This document shows positions 13,188 to 23,811 of a stretch of DNA of 64,000 nucleotides, one piece after another; positions within the stretch are counted from its first letter, which is position 1; each line of letters begins with the position of its first letter. The position numbers and the translations under genes are program-made. The stretch is from Trematomus loennbergii. Taxonomy: Eukaryota > Chordata > Actinopteri > Perciformes > Nototheniidae. Where the stretch lies: NCBI GenBank assembly GCA_012861695.1, contig JAAOOA010000086.1, positions 7,965,885 through 8,029,884 of the forward strand. Reading direction: 5' to 3'. The notes beneath the pieces are model-generated. The model made no database searches, was not told the origin of the DNA, and saw only the letters and a list, made by a program, of their open reading frames with translations.

Positions 13188-15089
13188 CTGACAGACTGTT
13201 GTTAGCGGATCCCAGTTTAACGCAGTAACCGAGAAGTGTATTAAATGTAAGCTATTTAAATTGACCGCAGATTATTAGAACATAATGCATGCATTTCATG
13301 TCAAGTTTAAGGATGCACAACATGAGTCTGAAAAGCCACCTTTGGCCTGTTGACTGCACTTTGGGAAACTATGGTTACAATATAGAGTTATCCGGTATCA
13401 CATCAAAGTATCAGTAGGTGTGTATGAAACACATGAATTCAAAAACAATTATGTACAGAAACATTTGCATGTGATAGTCCACCTTCTCTTCCCTTCCCTT
13501 TCTAACACACGGCAAGTGCAGCAACAGTCCTCGTCTCTGTAATTAGCTCAGTCCGTAGTCCAAAAGTAACTAAAAAATATAAACAATCTCATCTATTCAG
13601 GTGATCGATTGGATGGCAGTGTCCAATCAAATCGCCAGCCACCAGCTGCCTCTGAAGGGAAGCCAGAGGCGGCTGGCTTCCCTTGGCATGGCCCTGGCCA
13701 ATCACAGGTTGGCAGGGGCATCACGTGGGCCTCATCTGATTGGTCAATCCCTCAATTATTTTTCACCAAGGGAAACCCGATTCAGCTGGCCTCCTCTCGC
13801 AACAGTGAATGCAATCTACTGTTTCACCATAACATCTAGAGGGGCGCTGTTGTTTCACTCTTTGTAATAAATACTCAATGAGAGTGGGGGAGAGACGGGC
13901 CGGCAGCAACACACAGCAAAGGAGAATTATCTAAACAAAACAAAGTGTTTTTTATTTATTTATTTATTAAACTACAATCCGAAAAAACAGGGGAAGCCTG
14001 GCTTCCCTTGGCCTCCGGGAGAAAACGCCACTGCCACTGTATAAGAATGGCATGTTGCTGTCATTGACTATTGTTGCAAACAAACAAAATCAACTTTTAA
14101 TTCCTGAAAATGATGCAGCTTTGAGAAGAAAAAAAAACATATGAACTATTTGCTAAATATTTTGTCTGATGTTTCTACAAATCTATCAAATATATTATGG
14201 TGGAAGAAGTACCTAGATATTGTATTTTAGTAAAAGTAACTATACCACAGTGTAGAAATACAAACTCATTTGCATTAACATTAACTATAAGTACCAACAT
14301 GAAAAGTTTGATATGCAGAAGTGACCAATTTAAATCATACTTCCCATACCATACTGCTGAATTATAATGTTTTATTTCTAACGTTTTCAGTTTAGTTTTA
14401 GGCTAATACCATTCCAATGTAAAACATTTTTTTTAAAGGTGTGGCTCATTTCAACGGGATATACTGCTCTGTAGCTGGACCTGCAATAATGTATCCTGGG
14501 AAGGTTTTCCAGGATACATTATTGCAGGTCATTATTAATTACTAATAATAGCCTACTGTTAATACTTGTTTATTCTCATTCTTTTTTTCATTAGTTTCAT
14601 TCCTGTGTATATTCCATGTGTAATATCTGTGTTTATTCTTATTATGTTACTGCCTAAACACATGAATTTGCCTACGGGGATTGTTAAAGGTCAATTTTCT
14701 CATCTTACCTCGCCCCTTAAATACATAAAGGTCTATTATTTATATTGCAGACAAGCGGAGCAACATCCTTTTCTCCTCCAGGATGCTCCTGCCGGACGCG
14801 CAGCCTAAATAGGTGAGTCTCAGATACAACATTAATCTCGCGATATGTCATTAAAGACCTATTGTATTTTAATAAATGCAATTTTACCCAGTAGCCTATA
14901 TAGGAGTGAAAAAGTTTAAACAATTATTCCTAAATACGTTTTTATCCTATTATGATCGCTGAGGGAAAATAAAATCAATCTTTTTATCTAAATAGAGATA
15001 ACGAGGGAGCACAGAAGGAGGCACATTTAGGAGTGGAATGAACCTCGCGAGATTTCGTTGAGTTTACTTGAATAAATGCCACGTCTTAA
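13188..15089. other. Intergenic DNA upstream of slc39a7
   Basis: It contains scattered repeat fragments: a GC-rich segment at 13610-13870 with internally repeated 'gggaagcc...ggcttccctt' motifs that recur at 13990-14030, a stretch at 14195-14260 resembling the end of a common teleost MITE ('ggtggaagaagtacc'), and the perfect hairpin at 14478-14530. No coding exon was seen. Confidence 0.4.
14478..14530. repeat. Perfect 22 bp stem, 9 nt loop hairpin
   Basis: 14478-14499 and 14509-14530 are exact reverse complements (gacctgcaataatgtatcc inside each arm), with a 9 nt loop at 14500-14508. It could be the relic of a tiny foldback element, a cruciform, or a small-RNA precursor; sequence alone cannot decide. 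Confidence 0.8.
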
Positions 15090-15198
15090 CAATAGCATCC
15101 ACGCAGACAGACACAAGTACGCGTTTTATCAAACGTATTGCTCGCAGGACAGAGAGTTATCCAGCGGCCCAGCAGGCAGTGATATCTGACACAATCCG
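15090..15198 (+). promoter_or_regulatory. slc39a7: Candidate slc39a7 promoter/5' UTR exon
   Basis: The ATG exon of slc39a7 starts right after a splice acceptor (16680), so a 5' noncoding exon must exist upstream. The best candidate ends at 15198 with a strong donor (ccg|gtgagaag) and lies in a locally CpG-containing stretch (15040-15200). Its start is not defined by the sequence. Inference only. Confidence 0.3.
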
Positions 15199-15649
15199 GT
15201 GAGAAGTAATTGCTTGTTTTCTATTGTATGTCGCAGTCAATAATTCTGCTGCAGCAACATGTTAGCAAGTTGTTAGCTAGCTAGCCAGTAAAGCTAGCAG
15301 GCTTTCTCTATAACTTGTGTGATGCGTGGTCATTGTTTGATGACTGGGGCTTTCACTGTTTGCAGTTAGATTACATGTATTTAACACTTACGGATTATCC
15401 GCTTTCCACCAACATCCTACGAGGAAGCTGCCAGCAAATAAACACGATCAAAAACAATGCAAACTCTAAATCAAGCTGAAACAGATGTTTGTTAAATCCG
15501 CTAAGGTGTCGTTACATGACTGCTATTGTAATTACAACTATATTGCATTAACCGTTTTGCATTAGCGCAATACACCCAATGAATATGTTAATTTTGCACA
15601 ACTGTAATCATTAATCACAGCCTATTTAATCAAATACAAATTACTTGAC

Positions 15650-16058
15650 TGTTTCCATTTGATGCAACTTTATACTTCTGCTCCACTACAGCTGTAGTTG
15701 GTAGCTGTGGTTACTTACTTATTAACACAACATGTAAATCAATTATAAACCCAAATGATGATGTCTTATGCGCTTCATGAATTCAATTAAACTAGCAATG
15801 AGTCTAACTATGAATCCAGCAATTATTATAATCCAGTGAAATAAAATGATATACAAATTTCCCCGTAAAGGTCCATTCTGCATAATCAGTACTTTGGGTA
15901 CTTAAAGTAACTTTATATTATTTTAACACGTTTACTAGTGTTTTTTACTTAAGGATGTTTTTGAATGCAGGGCTTTAACAACTAAACATGTACAATTACT
16001 CACATCTTTTAACACTGGTATTGATATTTTGTAGTACTTCTTCCACCACTGGCATTCA
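15650..16058. mobile_element. Teleost MITE fragment
   Basis: Ends in 'tacttcttccaccactgg' and contains 'tacttctgctccactaca', both typical of an abundant fish MITE whose other copy here is 39330-39870 ('actcaagtactgtactcaag ... ctcccacctctg'). It sits in the first intron of slc39a7, is degraded and is noncoding. Confidence 0.45.
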
Positions 16059-16688
16059 TGCAGTAAATGCAATCCCCATTTGAATACCTGCCATGTTGGT
16101 TAAACTGACTGATCCGATTAAGTAAGAATAGTTCTTCAATAGATAGGGATAACACCCCAATCTCACTGATGATGCGCTTGTGTAAAGGGTGAAATGGTGT
16201 GACTGAAAATGCTTCCATGACTACAAGGGGCGGCCACCTTTTTATGTGAGTGAACACATCTATCCTCGAGAACACGGTTTATTGGCTGATGATGCAATTC
16301 CTTACACAAGGTGAGGTAAAGAAAATCCACTGCAGCTGTATCATTTCTAATCTAATAAAAACAAATCAGTACATTCAAATGTTGCAGTCATTTAGTGCTG
16401 TAATACTTCAATTTAAACAGTTCTAGCATTAGCAACTGTTTGGTTCCTGGTTCTTTGCTATCACAGGGAAAAAGAGGGATTTTAGGCCCTTTCTTAACCT
16501 GCTGACAAGTTGTGCATATCTAGGCACTTGCATTTATTACCATAATTCAGCTGCTAACAGGTCCACATGTTGTATCCTTATCATAGATGTAAACATGACC
16601 ACTACATAAAATCATCAGAATTCCATTGTTTTTTTTTTAATTTAAATTCTCTCTTCTTCACTTTTTTCTCTTTGTCATAGGGGATACC

Positions 16689-17150
16689 ATGGGCTGTGTA
16701 CGTCTGCTGGCACTGACACTGGCCGCATCTGCAGTCCTCCTGTTAGCCTCCCATTCAACCACCGCTCATAGCCATTCCCATGGCGACCATGGACACGGCC
16801 ACCACGGCCACTCTCACGATGACCTTGAGGATGTGAAGATGTTCCATGGAGCGAGCAAGTGGAGCGCCGAGGCTAACATCCCTCTGGAGGAAGAGGAGCA
16901 CCACGGGCACGCTCACTCTCATGACCATGGACACGATCACGGGCACGCTCATGATCACGGGCACGCTCATGATCACGGACACGACCACGGGCACGCTCAT
17001 GATCACGGGCACGCTCATGATCACGGGCATCAGGAGGATATTGTCCGGGTGCACAAGGAGGAAAATGGACACGTGCACTCACACGGAGGGGAGAGGGTGA
17101 AGAGGGAGGCAGAACCAGAGAAGAGGGATACGTTGGAGCTTTGGACACAG
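16689..17150 (+). CDS. slc39a7: slc39a7 coding exon 1: signal peptide and luminal His-rich domain
   Basis: 154 codons, phase 0 at the donor (cag|gtgagg). The acceptor before it is ttgtcatag at 16680. It encodes a hydrophobic signal peptide ([17 protein letters not shown]), then a tract of alternating His with Gly, Asp and Ala that would bind zinc in the ER lumen, then an acidic/basic linker ending before the first membrane helix. Confidence 0.92.
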
Positions 17151-20100
17151 GTGAGGTCACAAGGTTAGGCTAGGAACAATGGGTTGTCTGTGTGAAATGT
17201 GGCAAGGAATATCTGTTTTATATTAGTCTCTTGGAAAAGAGATGCAAAGTATTTTATGTAGCGGTGGTGCTGCTCAGAGTCGCATTGTATGAGACGTAGT
17301 AAGCAGCAGCTTTCAGGTCAGATCGGTTTCATCCTATCCAGATACACAATTTAAGTAGGAATCTGCCAACCTTCCTGGAAAAGTATTGGCATGAGGAGCC
17401 AGTTTAATATAAAAGCCTTTTTCTGGAACACAATACAGAATTTTGGAATTCTTCCTCTTTGTTTTCTTGCTGAGCATTACATTTGGAGATTGATACCACT
17501 CCCACATCTGCTTGTTAAGGCTGCAGGAAGTCACTCTGGCCAAGAAATAAACCCGCACAAAACCCAGGCTCACTTTTCCCCTGTTTGAAGTACATTTTAT
17601 GCTGAACATAAATAAGCTTCTCCTGGCTTCAGCTTCACAACTCACACCTCCGGCGGAGCTTTTCGGGCATCCCTGTGGAGGCTGGGGACATTGAACCAGA
17701 GTGGGCGGTGTTCAAAGCCTCTATTGCCGAAGCCGTGGCGGGGATCCATCTTTGGTGTTATCAAGTGACTGAGCTCGTGAACTGTCTACAGGAGGGCGGC
17801 GGGAGCCTCGCTGCGGGGCAACTGTGGACCTCTGTCGCCTGTCAGCACAATTTACATGATGGCGGTTAAAAAAAATTAAGGGCGGTGCCGGTCGTCAGCA
17901 TACCGAGCCGGCCGTCAACGGCCCGCTGACGGCCGGCCGTTCTGTGATTCTCCAGAACACACAGATGGCCAGTCCGCCGCTGGTTACCCTGTATTCCACC
18001 GGGTCACAAGTGGCTGAGATGGGTTTTCTCCGCAGGGTGGCTGGCGTCTCCCTTAGGGATAAGGTGAGAAGTTCTGTCATCCGGGAGGGACTCAGAGTTG
18101 AACCGCTCATCCTTCGCGTCGAAAGGAGCCAGTTGAGGTGGTTTGGGCACCTAGTAAGGATGCGACCTGGGCGCCTCCCTAGGGAGGTGTTCCAGGCACG
18201 TCCAGCTGGGAAGAGGCCGAGGGGTAGACCTAGGACCAGGTGGAGGGATTATATCTCTTCGCTGGCCTGGGAGCGCCTTGGGATCCCCCAGTCAGAGCTG
18301 GTTGATGTGGCCAGGGAAAGGAAAGTTTGGGGCTCTCTGCTGGAACTGCTACCTCCGTGACCCGACCACGGATAAGCGGGAGAAGATGGATGGATGGATG
18401 GATGGATGGCTGGATGGCTGGATGGCTGGCTGGCTTCAGCTTCATATTTAACATATTTCATTTTATCAATACTCTCATCTTTTTCCCTGCAATAAACGTA
18501 TTTCCCCTTATAATAAAAAGCTTTTTTCATATGCTTTGAAGGCACTGTGATTTAATGAAATTGCCATTCAAAAGCCATTCATGTTGTCTCAGTATTACAT
18601 ACTGTGCATGTTATTTAGTTTAACACCTCACTGTAGAATAATGTATTAATGAATAATTCAGCTTAATTTTGTTCTTTTACTTTCATTATTCAAGAGTGAA
18701 TAATACTTGTTTTTTTTACAGCCCTGCATGTAGTTATCATAACTTTTTTTGTGGAGTCATTGTTATTGATCAATGACAAAGCACATTTGTGCTTACAAAT
18801 GAACGCTCCTCATGCTGTTATAGCATAGATTAGCCTCACACAGATCACCGTTCTGCTCCTTTCCCCCTCTAACTCCGGTTTTCTCGTGTCGCATTGTGGT
18901 TAATTCACAGTTTGATGACGCTAATGCAGAATAAATCTCTCATCCCTGTCCGCAGGCTATCGGAGCAACCCTACTGATCAGTGCGGCCCCTTTCCTCATC
19001 CTGTTCCTAATTCCAGTTCAGTCCAACAGCGACCAGCACCAGAACCTGCTCAAGGTGCTGCTCAGCTTCGCCTCAGGCGGACTGCTGGGTGACGCCTTCC
19101 TCCACCTCATACCACACGCTTTGGGTAGGTAGTGATCCCCAGAAGTCGGCTCAATTGTTACTGACTTTTATTACATTCTCCTGTTGGCTTAATTGTGTCA
19201 AGAGGTGTGTTCAGGTGCATTTGTGATGTAAAACATGCCTGGTGTTATAAGAGGGCTAATGCAGGGAGGTTTTGTTCAAACAAAAGAGAGTGAGGAACCA
19301 AACTAATGATTAACAGGGACGCAGGGGATTTTAAATACCCGGTGACTTTTTTTCTCACAGCTCATGTTTACTTTTCTCTCTGATCTCGTAGCTCACTTTT
19401 ACTCCCTATCGATACTTCAGCATCCCAACCATGGATAGCCACAACACTTCTTCTGTTCTGCAAACACGGACATAAAGAAACAATATTGTCAGTGAGCTAA
19501 TGACGGCAATGACCAAATGCTCATTGAAAACCCAGACATTGTAGCAGGATCCTCCGCTTGTCTGTTTTTATGTTGATGTCTCTTCTTGTGTGTTGTGCAC
19601 AGAGCCCCACTCTCACCATGGAGAAGAAGATCACGGACACTCGCATGCAAGTGAAGAGTCACAGGACCACGGCCACTCCCACGGTACGCAATTACTGCCT
19701 ATTCTCTGAGTGTATGTCCTCAGATGATCCCAGGTGTGGAAATACGTAAAAAATAAATGTACAGAAGCCAAAGAAATACCCTATTTTGACTTTATAGATG
19801 GTGACATGTACTGTCAGCAGGATTAACATGGGACGTCAGTACGTTTCAGACTCTGTTCATGCGTCACAGTTCTAACCTGTGTTTCCTGTCCTCTTCCTGC
19901 ACAGGGGCTGCCCACGGTCACACGATGTCCGTGGGTCTGTGGGTTCTCGGTGGGATCATAGCCTTCCTGGTTGTGGAGAAGTTTGTGCGGGCACTGAAGG
20001 GAGGCCACAGTCATTCCCACGGCCACTCACATGGTACGCCGATGTAACCTGACGGAACACACTCATTGTTATATATCAAATATTCATATGCAGGACTCAG

Positions 20101-22059
20101 GTTTTCTTAGTCTGATCATGCTAAAGATTGCAGTTTTTCCACACTTTATTATCTATTTGCATTATTTTTGTACAGTATGTCCAGATAATTAGCCCAAATG
20201 CCTTTAGAAATCTACAGCCTCTTTACCTAGTATTGTAATATTCAATCTGGGCACTGAGGCTAATTTGTACTCTCTTGTAACATTCCCAGACGCTCCCAAG
20301 GAAAAGGACAGCGATGGAGAAGATGAAAAGGAAGGAAAGAAGAAAGAGGGGAAAAAAAGCAAAGACAAAGCGGTGTCAAAGAAAGAGGAGCCAAAGAGCA
20401 CAGGTGAATAAAATGTAGATTTTTCCAGATTGATTTATGAACCAAGAACACTAGCACCTTCTGCTGGTCAGACACTACCATGTCTGAAATGAGGAGTGAT
20501 TATATATGCATTATAGTTTCCTTTCGTTGTTTAATTAAAAAGTTTAGTCCTATGTATAGGAACTACCTTTTTTCTAGTGTGGAATAAAATGTGAAATGTA
20601 CCTAAGGGTAAGAGATGGGTTATTTAATGCAAAGACAGTTTTTATTTCTCCAATGTCCTGAAAGTGGTATCTCAGGAACACCTTGAGGGACCTTGTATTT
20701 CACTTTGTTCTCAAGCAAGAACTGATTTGATTTTGGTGGTTAAAGGTCAAGGTCACTGTGACCTCACAAAACTGGGTTTTGGCCAACTTCCTGGGGTAGT
20801 ACAGACATGGATGCAAACTGCGGCCTCACCAGCAGGCGGAGGTAAACAGCTGTGATGGGGTTATTCCAGTTTAATAGATGAGGGTGGTTTCAGGCGTGGC
20901 CAAGTCACTTTTTCTGGGGCTGCAAACACACGTTGGCTTTTATGAAACCGTCAGTCATCTATGTATCATAAGCTTTTAATTTGCCTGTAGGGTTGAACAA
21001 TCTAGAAATTGAAACTTAATCTTCTTTTGGCATCACTTCAGTCAGTCTTATTAGCACTGGTATGTGCTGCTGACATAATTGATGCCACATGTATGTGAAT
21101 AACGTGTCCTCCATCTAACAGAGGGCCACAGAAATGCTCCCTGACATCGTGTCTGTAGTTGGAGACTGGAAACAGTGTGTTCTAATCCTCATTTCTTCTT
21201 TATTGTCTCCACTAACAGACATCAAGGTGTCGGGTTACCTGAACCTTGCAGCTGACTTCACACATAACTTCACTGACGGCCTGGCCATCGGAGCGTCGTT
21301 CCTGGTCAGTCCTGCGGTGGGCGCCGTCACCACCCTCACCATCCTGCTGCACGAGGTCCCACATGAGATCGGAGACTTTGCCATCTTTGTTCAGTCCGGC
21401 TGCACCAAAAAAAGCTAGCTGATAACTCAAGCTGCAGCTTCATCTTGTAGGCAGGACAATAGGCAGGATCCTGAAAAGTATATTGGCCCAGTCTTCTGTA
21501 GACCCAGTCATCAAATAAATGGACTAACTCTAAATATAGATTTATATAATACATTTGACTTTTGAAATATCACAGTGATCCCCCCTTAAAATAAGAGCCG
21601 GCAGCAAATTGAAATTTGTAGGGCCTTTAAAGAATAATTGGTGTGTAATTACAGGTTAAATGTTTTCAGTTTCTATGCATATTGATTTGAAAATAAATGT
21701 TTTAATCAAACTTAATTTGTGTAAGAGATTGTGAAGAAAAAAAAGCAATTGTGTAGTTTTGGAGACTCTTAAGACTTCAATCATCCTCTTCCTCTTTCCC
21801 ATCAGGCCATGTGTCTACAGCTGCTGACGGCTCTGGGAGCTCTGGCCGGCACATCTTGCTCCCTATTGGCTGAGGGCGTGGGCGCTGCGGCGACCGCCTG
21901 GATCCTGCCGTTCACTGCCGGCGGATTTTTTACATCGCCACGGTGACCGTGCTCCCAGAACTGCTAGCGGGCCGCACCAGTTTCGGCCAGTCTCTGATGG
22001 AGATCCTGGCCCTGCTGTTCGGAGTGGGCATGATGGAGCTGATCGCTGAGTATGAGTGA
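16689..22059 (+). CDS. slc39a7: ZIP7-type zinc transporter gene (SLC39A7), seven coding exons, last two damaged
   Basis: ZIP7 is a LIV-1 subfamily ZIP transporter of the ER/Golgi membrane that moves zinc from the lumen to the cytosol. Coding exons: 16689-17150, 18956-19124, 19603-19683, 19905-20033, 20290-20403, 21219 to about 21414, and 21806-22059. Phases join cleanly through exon 6. Visible parts: signal peptide (residues 1-26), a luminal His-rich tail, transmembrane segments, a His-rich cytoplasmic loop, and the metal-site motifs 'HNFTDG' and 'HEVPHEIGD'. The ATG has a good context (A at -3, G at +4). Damage: exon 6 has no GT donor and reads into TAG at 21416-21418, and exon 7 needs one extra base at a T6 run (21926-21931) to reach its natural end at TGA 22057-22059. 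This is either assembly error in homopolymers or recent loss of function; nothing else is eroded. Confidence 0.9.
16900..17031 (+). repeat. Coding tandem repeat of HAHDHG units
   Basis: The units 'gatcacgggcacgctcat' (18 bp) and 6-12 bp variants repeat in tandem and keep the reading frame, encoding His-Ala/Asp-His-Gly. The near-identity of units at DNA level points to recent slippage, so the number of histidines in this metal-binding loop is likely length-variable between individuals. Confidence 0.85.
17641..18425 (+). mobile_element. LINE 3' fragments in slc39a7 intron 1, with (GGAT)n tail
   Basis: 17944-18360 encodes the C-terminal region of a fish non-LTR element ('[20 protein letters not shown]', then '[13 protein letters not shown]' and '[20 protein letters not shown]'). 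It is followed by 'ataagcgggagaagatgg' and a (ATGG)n/(TGGC)n tail at 18388-18435. 17641-17870 ('[18 protein letters not shown]') looks like a more upstream piece of the same type of element. There is no RT core; it is a dead fragment inserted on the sense strand. Confidence 0.7.
18956..19124 (+). CDS. slc39a7: slc39a7 coding exon 2: first membrane helices
   Basis: Acceptor gtccgcag, donor ttgg|gtaggt, ending phase 1. It encodes '[20 protein letters not shown]' and '[20 protein letters not shown]', matching the first two transmembrane helices of the LIV-1 family, including the conserved [19 protein letters not shown] motif. Confidence 0.93.
19603..19683 (+). CDS. slc39a7: slc39a7 coding exon 3: short His-rich loop
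   Basis: 81 bp, phases 1 and 1 (acceptor gtgcacag, donor cacg|gtacgc). It encodes a Pro-His-Ser-His-His-Gly and Asp-His-Gly-His-Ser-His pattern, a loop between helices 2 and 3. Confidence 0.9.
19905..20033 (+). CDS. slc39a7: slc39a7 coding exon 4: helix 3 and start of cytoplasmic loop
   Basis: Acceptor cctgcacag, donor catg|gtacgc. It encodes '[20 protein letters not shown]', the third helix, followed by [14 protein letters not shown]7 is known to be regulated by CK2 phosphorylation of serines in its large cytoplasmic loop; this exon ends in that loop. Confidence 0.92.
20290..20403 (+). CDS. slc39a7: slc39a7 coding exon 5: charged cytoplasmic loop
   Basis: 114 bp, acceptor attcccag, donor acag|gtgaat. 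It encodes an extremely Lys/Glu-rich segment ('[20 protein letters not shown]') between helices 3 and 4. The phase 1 junctions on both sides join exactly with exons 4 and 6. Confidence 0.9.
20741..20763 (+). promoter_or_regulatory. Nuclear-receptor-like site in slc39a7 intron 5 (perfect ERE palindrome)
   Basis: The sequence taaaggtcaaggtcactg followed by tgacc contains GGTCA-ctg-TGACC (20751-20763), an exact oestrogen response element palindrome, overlapping TCAAGGTCA, the extended half-site used by ERR/SF-1 monomers. It lies in what reads like an interspersed repeat (20690-20830). Function is inference; the motif match is exact. Confidence 0.5.
21219..21414 (+). CDS. slc39a7: slc39a7 coding exon 6: catalytic metal-site helices, donor lost
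   Basis: Acceptor cactaacag; the phase 1 join to exon 5 is exact. It encodes '[16 protein letters not shown]' (helix 4) and '[20 protein letters not shown]' (helix 5), the two metal-site helices. The exon should end at a codon boundary after a run of lysine codons with a GT donor. Here the run is ACC-A7-G followed by ctagct: one base short of frame, no GT, and TAG at 21416-21418. It is the sharpest lesion in the gene. Confidence 0.85.
21806..22059 (+). CDS. slc39a7: slc39a7 coding exon 7: last helices, one-base loss at T6
   Basis: Acceptor ttcccatcag. Starts in phase 0 with '[16 protein letters not shown]'. After PFTAGGF the frame breaks at TTTTTT (21926-21931). Reading on from tac atc gcc gives '[14 protein letters not shown]', '[20 protein letters not shown]' and a natural stop TGA at 22057-22059. 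One additional T would make the exon open from end to end. Confidence 0.85.
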
Positions 22060-22815
22060 GACGGAGAGAGAAGAGGGTCAAAAGTGGTTGAAAAAAAATA
22101 ATGCTGGTTTTAAGTAGAGTCCAATTGGATTATGATTTGTCAGAGGTGTTTTTTTGTATTGCTTCTGTTTTGGGACGAGCACCAGCTACTGATGGGGAAT
22201 GGATGATTTTTGTTATGTTCTTTTAGCGTTTCACTTGCTGATTTGTTATACTGTATTTTTGGGAGAGACTGAGAGCTGGAAAGTAACGACCTGATGGAAA
22301 CATATTTTAAGGACTGCTTTTCATTAAGGGTCTACATCAGGACAGGATGAGAAATATTTCTGTCCGCTGGTTTCACAATTTACTCACCGTGTTCAAGACA
22401 CCGATCGTCAGCTTCACTTTTACTGGTGGCCGGTTTCCAAGAGTGGCTTAAAGTAGATTCATCTTCCAGCACATTTTCTGTCCTTTTGCTAATTAAATCT
22501 GCATTTCAGAGTTGGGTCAGTGAAAGGGAAGCAATGGTCGGGCTCCGTTGTTCGCACTACAGTGACCGGCTCGTTAACGTGTCTGTCTGGAGATGATGAA
22601 TGTTAATATTTTTACATTCCACAAAATAAAAGTAAAAGTTGTGGCTTCCACAGATGTACTCTGAAGTCATTCAAATCTTTGTCAAAGTAACAAGCTGGTT
22701 TAGCCTTTACCATTCCTACACAATCTACTGTATAGTTTATTAACGATGGATAGTCAAGGAGAATACTGACAGCTGTGATGAACATCCCCAATAAAGGTTT
22801 ATCATTTCCTGTGAT
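22060..22815 (+). other. slc39a7: slc39a7 3' UTR with two polyadenylation signals
   Basis: Follows the natural stop directly. AATAAA hexamers occur at 22625-22630 and 22790-22795; the second (ccccaataaaggttt) is a likely main polyadenylation signal. No further coding sequence is present. Confidence 0.55.
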
Positions 22816-23424
22816 TACTTTGCAGCATGTTTTCTAATTAAAGGCACATACTTTTAAATGTAATGTACTGCTATAGAAAGTCTGTAAATAATCAAATGGC
22901 CTGTTTTTAAAATGTAACATGATTGAAATTCAGTTCGAAGGAACATAATGTAATCTGCTATCAACCTAGGAAGCAGATAATGCTCAATTGGCTCTTGACT
23001 CTTTAGAATTCCTGAGAAGGACAGATGGGTTACACAAGTATAGCACAGTAGTATGAAAACATGTCACCTGACACCTTTCATGCAGATCAAGTTTCACTGC
23101 ATACTAGCTCAATAAACAGCTGAGGGTGTTTTGCCAAACGATGAAAATGCAGTTATCTCACAAGTGGTAGTACAAATGACCTTAATACTTCCTAACCTTT
23201 TTCTATTAAGTGACATATTTTATGGATATTTAACATTATATTTTATGCATAACATTACATCACAGAACAACTGATAGACGGTACAATTAACTAGAATATT
23301 GAACACAATATCTGCAGGAAGTTTATGTCGGAACAAAAGGTTTAGATGAATATGGAGCACATTATTTTCTCTCAATATTGCGTCAGATGAGTTCGCATTA
23401 AAAAAATTGTATGTTGAAGAAGAC

Positions 23425-23811
23425 ATATTATGCTCATTTTCAGGTTCATATTTTTGCCTCTTTTTTTTTCTGTCCAATGGAAGCGTTTCAGGCAGGGGGG
23501 GAGTGTGGGAGAGAAACTCCCTCTGGTGGGAACACAGGGGTTTTAGCCTTTGCAGACCATTAACATGCACAAAAACCTATAGAACATAGTCCAGGAAAAA
23601 CCAAAAGCATAATAGGGCCCCTTTAAATCTATATCGGTCTGTATTCGGCCTATTTATATAAAAGAAATTACTTAATGCACTACATTTGACAAATGTAATA
23701 TTTCCCTCTCCTTGATGCTTGGCCAATGTTCTGTTGTGTTTCGCAAAGAGCGAAAGCTATGTTAATATGTGTTTAGTTCTTCACTATGCCTTGAAGGTAG
23801 GGTTGTGCCTT
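23425..23811. repeat. Left copy of a 380 bp direct duplication flanking the Harbinger element
   Basis: 'atattatgctcattttcag' to 'gccttgaaggtagggt' matches 29531-29911 at about 97-99 percent by eye. The first 200 bp (to 23627) is the body and right end ('agggcccctttaa') of a TTAA-type element; the remaining 180 bp is otherwise single-copy in this window. The match to the right copy starts exactly at the right end of the transposon at 24160-29530. Confidence 0.9.

Noticed and set aside
13601..13867. 88-codon frame on the + strand
   Set aside because: Lies in a GC-rich repeat with internal 'ggcttccctt' palindromes; no splice context or recognisable domain.
16755..17078. Antisense open frames opposite slc39a7 exon 1
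   Set aside because: They arise from the His codon repeat read backwards; no splice or start context.
21413..21806. A GC-AG intron rescuing slc39a7 exon 6
   Set aside because: Splicing after the A7 run at a GC donor puts exon 7 in the wrong frame and hits an early stop.
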